Notes under the pieces: model-generated
What the model was told of the DNA's origin: nothing
Database searches by the model: none
What the model saw: only the letters and a program-made list of their open reading frames with translations
Part shown: one piece after another, positions 18,801 to 30,800 of the stretch
Layout of the letters: each line of letters begins with the position of its first letter
Position numbering within the stretch: position 1 is the stretch's first letter
Made by a program: the position numbers and the translations under genes
NCBI GenBank assembly: GCA_944381825.1
Contig: CALWMK010000014.1
Location: forward strand, 1-39,626
Reading direction: 5' to 3'
Origin: an uncultured Clostridia bacterium
GTDB taxonomy: Bacteria > Bacillota > Clostridia > Christensenellales > UBA1242
DNA length: 39,626 nt

Positions 18801-21800
18801 GCATATATTCAGGTTATCAATGAAAATAATAGTAGCTTCGTTCAAGTTATAGTAAACAATGCATTTAGTGGCGAAATAAGAATTATTGCAAATGCTTTTG
18901 TTTACAATATTGGCTCTCAAAATACAACTGCCGCTTTATTAGAATGGAAAAAAGGCGGAACCAAATTAGATGTTGGAGCTGACAAAACACTTGTTTACAA
19001 GTTTGGCGAGGAAAAAATAGAAAACATACAAGCTGTTTTTAGAAATTATGCAATAATTAACTTTGATTTTTTACTTGGCGGAGAAAAACAGATTTTAAAA
19101 GTCTACAACACTGGTGAAGACTTGACACTTTTAAACCTTCCAAATGGATTTGAAGGTTTGTCACTTATTGGTTGGTACAAAGACAAGAACTATTCAAACG
19201 AATTTATTGGAAAAGAATTTAAATCAATTGAAGAATTAACACTTTTTGCAAAATATGAACTTTTAGAGCTGGAATTAAATGTTTTATTGAATAACAAGAA
19301 TTTTGAAAACGCATTTTCAAAAACCTATAACGCAATTTCAGAACTTTTAGAATTAAATGTTGTAAATTCATGTGATTACATATTTTATTCAATAGAAATC
19401 TTTAAAAATGGTCAAATTTTTAAGACACTAACGAACTCCTCTTTGCAGTTGGCTTTAAAAAATGTTGAAGATAGTGGTTTATATAAATTTATTATATCAG
19501 CTAAAATTCCTAGCTTAAATCTTGCTAAAACCAAGGAGATTTCAAGAAATATTGAAATATTAAAAAAAGAATATACGATTTCACAAGAAATAAACAAGGT
19601 ATATGACTCAGATTCAAAATTAAAGCAAAATGGTAATGATTATATTATAGTTTCGGTTATTTTAGATGATTACACAACAGAAGAATTTAGGCTTGTAGGA
19701 AACTATAATTCTTCAAAGGTTGATGCTAGTGAAATTATTGTGTCTTCAATTTTATCAACAGAAAATTCTAATGTTAACAACTATAACTTTCATTTTAATC
19801 TTCATGGAATGATCACTCCAAAATCTATAGTAATTGACATCGGTAGTTTTTCTCAAAATATAAAAGCATATGACGGAGAAATTTTTGAAAAGACATTTGA
19901 TGGTTCATTTGCTTCTACTCTTGTAGAAAATGAAACTTTATTATTAAATGTTGCAACATCAAAAAGTGACGTTGGACAATATTCATTTGAAGATTCGACT
20001 CTTGAATATACTTGTCAAATCAAAAACCAACTTGGTGAAGAAGTTGATTCTTGTTATGAAGTTTCTTATGTTGGTGGCATGGAAATTAGTAAAAAAATTT
20101 TTAGCACGCAAGGCTTAACTTTTAGCGATGTTGAAATTGTTTACGATTCTCAACCACACATCATAATGCTAAACGGAACTGAAAATCTTCCTTTTGGAAT
20201 AAAGATTGAATATTCATTCCAAATTAATAATGAAATTCAAAATGTTGTTTATGAAAATGATATTCTTAGTGTTGCACCTGTTGAAGTGGGAACTTACACT
20301 ATTATTGCCAATGTGATTAGTGATGGCAATTACTCACTTTCTGGTGAAACCCAATTTAGTGCCACATTAAATATTATAAAACGCAAGATCTCTCTTATTT
20401 TTGGTGAAATGCAATTTGAAAATGTTGGAATTAAGACCTTGGAAATAGACTCAAGAACTGATTCTTTTGATATTGTAAATTTGCCTTTAGTTTCTTCGCA
20501 TTATCTTATTGGAACCCTACAAACAAATGATGAAAAGGTCGGGCTATATTCTTCTGATAATTTGATTAAGAAATTAAAAATATTTGATGAACACAATTTT
20601 GATGTTAGTGAAAATTATGAAATCATCTGTCACGGTTCTATTGAAATTATTCACTATTATTTTATAGTTTTTGATAAAAATAGTGAAGATGCAACAGGTT
20701 CAATGCCAAAAATGCAAATAAACTATGGAACAACAGCAATATTATATTCTAATAACTTTAAAAGAGAGGGTTATAATTTTGTTGAATGGAATATAAACAA
20801 AGATGGCAGTGGAAAAAGCTATCCAAATTTGTCAGAAGTGTTAAATCTTTCTAATTTACATAAACAAGAAGTTGTTTTGTATGCTATTTGGGCTCCTTCT
20901 AAGTCGAAACTTACAGTAGAGTATTACACGCAAAACTATAATCAAACAACCTATACAAAGGTAAAAACAGACGAATATTTTGAAGATGATTCGATTAAAA
21001 CTGGCTATGTTGTAAATTACGAACCAAATTCTAGAAAAATTATTATTTATAATTCTTCAGTTGTTGAAAAAGAAATTTTAGACAACAATAATTTTGTTGG
21101 TTTTGCCTTTGATTCCACAAAAAATGAATTTTTTAATGCTGAAATAATGCCAAATGGGGCAATTTTAAGAATATATTTTAAAAGGCTTTCTTACACACTC
21201 AAATTTATTCCTAACAACAACCAAAACACATACACACAAACAGTGCAGTTTGGCCATAATTTCAAACTCACAGACACAATTCCAGTTTCTCCTAGTTATC
21301 AAGGCTATCACTTTGAAGGTTGGTATTTAAATTATCTCGCAGAAGAGCGAGAAAAAATAGACTGGAATAATTTTGTAATTGATGAAATGGTGATTCCAAA
21401 ATATCTTTCAGTTGACAATGAAGGAAATGTTATTGTTGACCAAGATGGAAATCAAGTGATAATTTTGTGGGCTAATTATATTGTTGCGTCAAACACACCA
21501 TTTAGTGTTGAAATTTACAAAGAAGAACTTGATGGCACATATGAATTATTTAAAACTGATGATTTTACCACAGCTACGGACAATTATATTGAACTTAATA
21601 AAAACCAAAATGCACTATATGTTTATGAGTCTGTAATAACTCGTGATGATGAAGGGAAAATAATTGAGTATGGTTATGACGATGATAAATTTATAGTTAT
21701 AAATTTAACTAATTATGCAGGATTTTCAATTGCTGACATGCCGCAAAGTGTACATTTTGGATTTGCGCATTCTGAGGAAAAGTTGATAATAAAAATATAT

Positions 21801-24800
21801 TTTGCAAGAAATTTATACAAGATAACCTTTGATTATAATAACGAAACCCCTAATTTGAATCTTACAAAAAAATTTGGTTCTGAATTACAAAGTCCAACAA
21901 ATCCTATTAAACAAGGATATTCTTTTGTTGGTTGGTTTGAAAATGAAAATTTGACATCTTTTCCTTTAATTGTTTATAAAGATTTAAATCTTGTGGCAAA
22001 ATGGGAACCAGCAACAACGGATTTTACATTAACTGTATTTTTGCAAGCACTAGATTTATCATTTGAAAAACAAGAATATCAACTTAGTTCAATAACAAAT
22101 TATATCGGAAAAGTTTTATTTGATACAAATGATGAAAATGCAAAATTTATAGTTGAATTTTATAATAAAGAGGAAAAGGTAGATTCTTTTGGAATATTTG
22201 AATTTAAAGGCTTTGAGGTTTTTGACGATTATGAATCAAATATATTTGAATGTGAAGTGTTTGCAGATGGAACAGGGAAACTAGAAGTTTATCTTTTCAG
22301 AAAGCAATATTCATTGACTTTTGTTTCCAATGGAGGAGAAGAAATTCAACCTCAAAGTTATAAATTTGAACAGGAAGCATATCCACCAACCGAGCCAACA
22401 AAACAAGATTATGTTTTTGGAGGGTGGTGTAGTGATGAAACTCTGCAAAATCTGGTTACATGGCCTTTAAAAATTGTAAAAGATACAACACTTTATGCAA
22501 AATGGAACAGTTCAAAAGATATTTCTTGGCAGATAGAATTTTATAAAGAAATGTTGGATGGAACATTTAATGTTGAACCTACAATTGAAAGATTTACTGG
22601 AACAACAGGCAATTTTATTTCGATTGAAAATAATTCTAATAATTGGATAATTTCGGTTTATCAAGATTCTTCTAAGCAAATTCTTTTATCAACACTAAAA
22701 ACTATTGATATTGAGGGTTATAGCATTGATGAAACTTTAGGTGTTTTAAATGGAAGTGTTGGAAGCAATTTAATACTAAAAGTTTATTTAAAATTAAATG
22801 AATATGATTTTATAGTACATTATAATAATGGTTCATCGGATAAAAGCACTAAATATAAATACTCTCAAAAGGTTCAAACTGAAGTTTCACCAACAAAAAT
22901 TGGGTATAATTTTAATGGTTGGTTTCAAGACCAGTCTTTTGAAACTCCTTTTGATTTTGAAAATTTCACAATGCCAGCAAATTCCGTTGAAATATTTGCA
23001 AAATATATGCCAGCTTTGGTAGATTATAAAATAAATTACTTTATTTATAAATATAACAATGAAATTCAAAATATTGAATTGACTCCTACTTTAGAAAGAA
23101 CAATATCAAATCAATCTTTCACAAACACATTTTTGGCAATAGAAAATGGCATTTTAAACATTTATGATTCGGCATCAAAAGATAATCTTATTCAATCGTT
23201 ATCGCTTGATACTCCTCTTGGCTATGAATATTATGAATCTGAAGAAAATGTATTAGAATGTTTAGTATTAGCTGACTCAAGTAGTAGTTTGTCTATATAT
23301 TTTTCACCTAGAACCTTCGAAGTGACTTTTAATTTAAATGGTGGAACAATAGAAGGAGAAACAAAGAAAGAGTTCATATTTGGACAGAAAATATTTTTAC
23401 CAAAACCTACTCGCCCTGGCTTTGAATTTGCGGGCTGGTTCTACGATGCGTCACAATCTAGCAGGGTTTCGGGGGATGAACAAAATGATGGCATGTATGT
23501 AATTTTTGGTGCATCAAACTTTGACATTTATGCCGGTTGGAGGGCAAAACTAGACACCAAATATAAAGTTGAATATTATGTTCAAAATATAGATGATGAC
23601 AACTACACAATTGAAGATTCTCAAATTTTAACAGGACAAACTGGCACCTTAGTTAACGCAAATGTGATTAACAAAGTTGGATTTTATGTTGATGAAGATT
23701 TAACTGACGAAAGTGGAAATCGTTTGCAGGTTCTAAGTGCGATAATTGCGGGTGATAATAGCACCGTTTTAAGGGTTTATTACACTAGAAATATTTATAA
23801 AATTACCTTTGTGCCAAATGGCGGAACTGGAGAAGAGCAAGTTCAAAGCTTTAAATATGAACAAGCCAAACAACTGGATTCAAATTCATTTACAAGAAAA
23901 AACTTTAATTTTGTTGGCTGGGCAGAAAATCCAAACTCACATGTTGTATATAACAACAATCAAACCTTTGTTTACAATAAAAATATTGATATAAAATTAT
24001 ATGCCATGTGGAGTTTAGACGAACTTGATGAAGTCATAATATCTTCAAATGTTTTATCAAACTCAATTTATTACGGCGACACAATTACTCTAAAAGCAAA
24101 GTTTGAATTGTTGGGAGATTATGAAATCGAATATACTTGGCTTAAGGCAACGGCTGAGATTTCAAAAGAGGATAGTATTACATTACAAGAAATTTCTGAA
24201 TCTGGAGAATATAGTTGTCGGGTGACAATAATATCCAATGAAAATGTAGGTGTTGTTTCAAATCAAACAACAAAACTAAGCAATACTATAAAAATACAAA
24301 TTGACAAAAGACCAATAAATGTCAAGTTTGAACAAAAAGATTTTGTTTTTGATGGAATATACAAAACAATTGCATATTCTCTTGAGTTTGAGTTTGATGA
24401 TATGCATTTGCCAAGTAGAACTGACATTGACACTCCTGCCACTCAAATATTATATAGCGTTGATGGAAAAATAATTTCATATAATGAAGTTAAAGATGTG
24501 GCAAAATATTTTGTACAAGTAACAACTGCTGACAATAATTTTGAACTTGTTAATAACGAACTTTATTTTGAAATTACACCTTGTCCGTTTGATATTACAA
24601 GTCAAATTATAAATGGCATGTTCTATAAATACTTTGAAGCTACTGACCCAATTTTATCATCAAAATTTATCACACCCGTTGGTGAAGAAATTGAAATTTT
24701 GTTTGAAAGGGAATTGGGAGAAGAGGTTGGTTTTTATGATTTAATTAATCCTTCAACCAACAATTTGAATTATAAAGTTAGCTTAGGTTCAAACAACAAT

Positions 24801-27800
24801 GGGTTTGAAATCAAAAAGATTGGAGCTACAATTTTAAGACTAAGCTTGAACAAAGATTTATTATCAAAAGTATATGATGGTCAAAATATTTCTTTAAATT
24901 TACCCGCATTTGATATTGCCAATATTCAAACTTCTGTTTCGGCAACTATAAAAGAGATATCTTTTGTTATTAACAAAAATAGTAAAGATGTGGGAAGATA
25001 TGAAATTGCATTAAAATCATGCATAACAAACGAATTTCAAAATGTGGAACTTGACCAAACATATTATTTTACAATTACTCCAAAATCACTTACTCTTAGT
25101 CCGGGACAAAAGTTTGAAAAAGTTTATGACCAAACCACTTCAATCAGTGTTTTGGCAGATGGAATTATAGCAGGAGATTTAGTTGCAGTAAAAGCAAATA
25201 CAACATCAAGCAATGTTGCGAACAACTTGGCGGTTGAAACCTTACTTGTTGGGCTTGATGCTAAAAACTATAATCTTGATTCAAGTTTCAAAGAAATCAA
25301 AGCTAATATTTTGCCAAGAAATGTTAAAATTATCGCAGAAGAACAACAAGTGGTTTATGGCGAACTAACTAAGGATTATAATATAAAATTTGAAATCTTT
25401 GGAGAGAGTGACGGAGAGTTTGTTTTAGAGGTTGACTCAACTCAATTTGTGGGCGCTTTGGTTGTTGAAAGTGCAGTTAAATATATAGTTGGAAACTATA
25501 AAATTGAACTTGGCACTCTTGCTTGTAACACCTCTAATTATAATATTTTAGAACTTGAAGATGCGTATATAACTGTAGTTGAAAGAGAAATTAGTGTTAA
25601 CGCAAGTTTTAACAAATTTTATGATGGAACAACCGATTTTGTTGGAGAATATAGCTTTAATAATGCCATTGAAGGTGATAATATCATACTCCAAGCAAAA
25701 TATGATAGTAGTGAAGTTGGCGATAGAATTTTAACTTTAAGTTTGCAAGGACTTGATGCAAATAATTATTTATTGTCACCTAATACGGCATTTGGAGTTA
25801 TAGAGTATGAATTTGTTAATGTCAATCTTAATTATTGTTTTGAAGATTTACAAACTGAGGAACATTCACAAATTTCAATTTCTACACTTAATCTTATTAG
25901 AAACAAAACAATAAAAGAGTCGGGCTACAATTCTCTTCCACAGCCTTTTGCTAGTGGTTGGGAATTTGAGGGATGGTATACAAAACAAGTTGGTGGCGAT
26001 AAGTGGGACATAGATACTTTTATTAGTTATGAAAATTGTCCAACTAATACACTAACTCTATATGCTCATTGGACACAAGGTAATGTTAAAATCACAGTTG
26101 GCATTATTACAGTTTCATCTACCAATTATGTGATTGAAACCATGGATAAAACTCAAGTTGCATCTGGATATTTTTATATTGATTCTCAAAGCTATTATGA
26201 AGTTGGAAATGAAAAATATATTAAATTTGGAAACACATGTGTTATTAAGGCTGTTGCAAACCAAGGTTTTGAATTTCAGGGTTTTTACTCTTCTTTGTCA
26301 CAAGATGCAGAAAAGTTAGAAAGCAATGAAGAAATTAAAATTTCTGGAAACACAATTTCTATTTTAATGAAAAATAATATCTCTATTTATATTAGATTTA
26401 AAGTACAGCAAAAAACAATAGTTTTAGATGTCAATGCCGATGACGATGTAAAACTTAATGGTGGCTTTATAAATTGGGAAAGTGAAAAGCATGCAACCGG
26501 CAACTTAAAAAGTTTTAGTGCTAGTTTTGATTTAAACACTCAAATTAATTTGCCAAGTTCAAATAATTTAACTAGACAGGGTTATACTCTTTTAGGTTGG
26601 TCGGAAAACAAAGATGAACAATCATTTGTGTATACTGATGACTATGTTGTTAGTTCTAATATTACTCTTTATGCTATCTGGTCAACTAATGCTTTTATTG
26701 CCACCTTTATAGCAAACACTGGAGAGGAAGATCCATCTCTTTTAAATTCTGATGTGGGAAGATTTGAAAATCCAACTAATATTAGCAATCCTGGAGTTTT
26801 GGAAGTTCCAATGCAATATGGACAACTTTTTGGGAACATTCAAGTTCCAATGAGAAAAGGGTTTGAATTTGTTGGTTGGTATGATAACCCTCAATTTCAA
26901 GGTGAAGTTTACACTCAGAATAGCAAATTTGAATATAATGAAAATCAAGTCTTTTATGCTAAATGGCAACAAAAAAAGATAACTATTAAAATTTCGTATA
27001 ATTTTAATCGTGGAACTGTCAATGTTAAAAAGGCTTTAAATGTGGATGTGACAACTCAAAAGATTAATGATACAATTATATTAACTATAAATACTAATAG
27101 TTTGGATTTGTTGGCTTTTGATTTAATAAGCAATTCTGGATATAATTTCAAATGTGAGTTTGACAAAGTTGAAGGACTTGATTTCATATTAAACAAAAAC
27201 CTAACAACCTACGAACTATCTAGATTTGTCGAAGAGATAAACATAATTGTGACATTTACATCCAAACTTCATGAAATAACCCTAAAACCATCTCAAAACA
27301 ATCTCGCAACAATAAAAGTGAGTTTGCAAAATGTTTTAGAAAATAATTTAAGAGATGAGTATAGAGATGATAATAACATAATAACTATTTTGCCGAATGG
27401 TGAAATTATTGTAAAACTATTTACTGAAGAAAGAATTTTAGTTGAAAATGCAATAATTTTGGGATATTATTTGCAAAATGTTGAACTTCAAAATACTGAC
27501 ACAGGAATTATTGAAATCAAAGACAATAATTTTGAATTTTATGGGTTTAATGAAAATTGTGTTTTAAAAATTATATTTGTTCCAGTAGAAAACGAAATTA
27601 TAATAAAGGCAGGATTTGATAATTCAAAAGATGAACTAAATTTAAATCTTGGAAGTGTTGAGTTAATAATAACAGAGCAAGACGGAAGTCAAACAAAACA
27701 TGAGGGGGCAGGTGAACTTAGGTTTTTGGCGAAAACCAATTCTACATTAACTTTAAAAATTACTCCAAATCAAGGTTTCGTGCTTTCAACAAAAAATTGG

Positions 27801-30800
27801 AATGTTAAAAAAGACTCAAATCAAGGCAGTGATTGGAATTTTGATTTCTCAAGATTTAATGAAAATATAGTTGTAATTTCAGGTTTTAACACTGGTGGAG
27901 AACTTGCAATTCCTTTTGAACGGTTGTTGCATTCATTGACAGTTAAGATTGCTCTTTACGATAATGAAGCTTTTGAAATTTTAGAAAACTGTGATGCAGT
28001 TTCTTACGAAATTTCACCATCTTTTGTTCAAAATAATGAGTTTTATTTTAAAGAACAAATTGCTTTGACTGCAAAAATTTCTGAAAACAACTATGAATTT
28101 TTAGGTTGGACAGAGGAGTTGAACATACAATCTCTTATTTCAGATGCTTTATATAGTTTTGTAATAGAAGAAAATACAATAATTTATTTAGTTGTTCGAT
28201 ATTCAATTTGCAAAATCAACTATATTTCAGAAGGAGGCGGAGAGGTTTTACCTAATAATGTTGAGGTGAAATTTGGACAAAATTCAAAGAGTGTGAAAGC
28301 GGTTCCTCATTTGGGCTATCATTTTGAAAAGTGGCAAAAATTTGAGGATGGAGTTTGGGTTGATGATTCATTTTTACCAGAGCGAAGCGAAACTGCTGTT
28401 ACAACAAATATGACATTTAAAGCAATATTTTTACCAAATGAAATAAATATTAGCATTTCAAGTAAACTAATTCTTTATTATGATAGCAATTCTCAGCCTG
28501 TTTATGAAGAAAATGATATTTCAAGTTTTGTTGGAACGATATACAATTTTAATAAAAATCAAAAGGTAATAAATACCTCTACAGGCGAAAAAATTAATCT
28601 TTCTGCCTATTCAATGACGGGTTATCACTTGGTTGGCTGGGAAATTTCTAATGGCTCAGAAGTTTCTTTAGTTCAGTCGCCAGATATCTATAATATAATA
28701 ATACAAAATTTCACACAAGATTTTGTTTTGACTGCCATTTTTGAAACAGATGAATGTGAATTCGAAATTTATTTTGCGCAACAATCAGATTATAACTCTG
28801 TTTTTGCAGGAATCATCTCTGTCAATCCAGAAGCTTATCTTTCAAGTGCTAATAATAACTCAAAAGTATTTGCAAAAGCACGCGTGGGACAAAGTTTTGA
28901 TATAACTGCCAAGCTCGAAAATGGATATGATTTTGTGTCAAATGAAAGTAAAATATTAGTAGGTTTCAAAGCGGAAAATGAGGAAATGATTTACATAGAG
29001 GATGTTGAGTTTTCTATTTTACAAGGTCTATTCAAAAAACAACTTAAGTTAACGCTAAATAATTTTGCAAAGGGAGGAAAGGTTTATATTTTTGTAAGCT
29101 TAACAAAATATCCAGTAATTTTCCATTTAACAGCAGAACAAAATAAAGAGTTTGAACTGACAATTAATTCAACATTTAATAATGTCGACCCTGACTATTT
29201 ATTTCCGACAAGAGTGGGATATAACTTTAAGGGTTGGTATTCAGATATTGATGGAAATGGTTTGCAATATATCAATGATAGGGGAGTTGTTCAAACAACT
29301 TGGAATGTAGAACACAACAATCTATATGCTCATTGGGAAAGAGCTTATGTTAGATATAACATTTCTTATGAGCCGGGCATGCAGGCTTTAAATGGAGATT
29401 TGGATTGGATAAAAGATACAACCTCAATTTTGCATTATGCGGTCATGAATACGGTCATTGAATATTATGTGGGAAATGATGTCTATTTTGAAGCACCTTT
29501 AGCTGCCGATAACTATAAATTCTCTCATTTTGAACTTGATGGTACTAAGGTTTGCACATCTAGAAAATATAATTTTTATATTCCTGAAGATGAAACTAAT
29601 TTTGAGCAAAATATTAAAATAGTATATGCGGTAAAAATTAGTGTTGGTTCATCCCTTGGAGGAGGCGCAAATATAGATGGCGAAAATTATGTTTTTCTAA
29701 CTGAGGGCGAAACGGCAATACTTACAGCTTTTGCGAACACTGGATATGAATTTGTGGGATGGATAGATAATGTTCACCAAGGAATAATTTCAAATCAGAA
29801 CAATTTTGAAGTTGGTTATAGTTCTCAGCCGATTCAGTACACTCCAGTGTTCCAAGGTGTCAAGGTAGAGATAATTATTTCAACAGTTGAAAATGGGAAA
29901 ATTTCCTCATGGAAAATTAATGGTAAGGAGCCAATTTTAGAAAATGGTAAATATTACGCAAGATATCTAGACTCTCTATCTTTTGAAGTTGAGAGTGCTC
30001 CCGGTTATTGGTTGTCAAACTGGACAATTAATGGCAATGATAGCAGTCCTTTTGAAAGGTATATAGTTTCACTAAACGATGTTGATAATGGTCGTATCAT
30101 ATTTACACCAGTATTTAATCTTGCAAACATTGGATATACTGTTAATTTCAACCAAAATGAGGGAATGGTAAAACAAAATGGAAGCAAAATATCTTCAGGA
30201 GCGACTTATTATACAAACTATCTTCAAAGCATATTACTTGAAATTTCTTCAAATATGAGATATCGTTTTTACAATATAAAACTAAATGGAGTTGTAATTG
30301 AAGAAGACCTTAAAGATGGACAAATAACTATTTTTGCAAAAGATTTTGATATAAGTAAAAGGAATATTATTTCAATTGAATTTGAAAAATTATATTGGCT
30401 GGAACTCATGGAAGAATTTGAGGGTGATGGAACCATTAATAATCCATATTTAATATACACCGCAAAACAATTTGCAATGATGTGCTACCTCATTAACAAC
30501 AATATAGATGCTCCACAAGGCAAGCAAAATTACGCTAATGGATATTATGTTTTGTCTAATTCTGTTAATTTTGATGAAAGATTTTGGATTCCTATTGGAA
30601 CAGAAGAAAATCCTTTTGCTGGCACAATTAAGTTTAACTATAGAACTAGCAATATTCATCTCGACAAAGATTATTCGGTAATACATTATGATGGTCTATT
30701 TGGTTACATAACAGAGGATGCTCAGTTCATAGACAATTTTGGAAATTACAAATTGGCGATAATTGCGGTTTCTAGCTTTGTTGGACTTTTGGTAATTATT

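Noticed and set aside
20900..24015. Tandem DNA repeats or an assembly collapse in the giant gene
   Set aside because: The modules are similar only as protein; I see no long identical DNA between them and the frame is open throughout.
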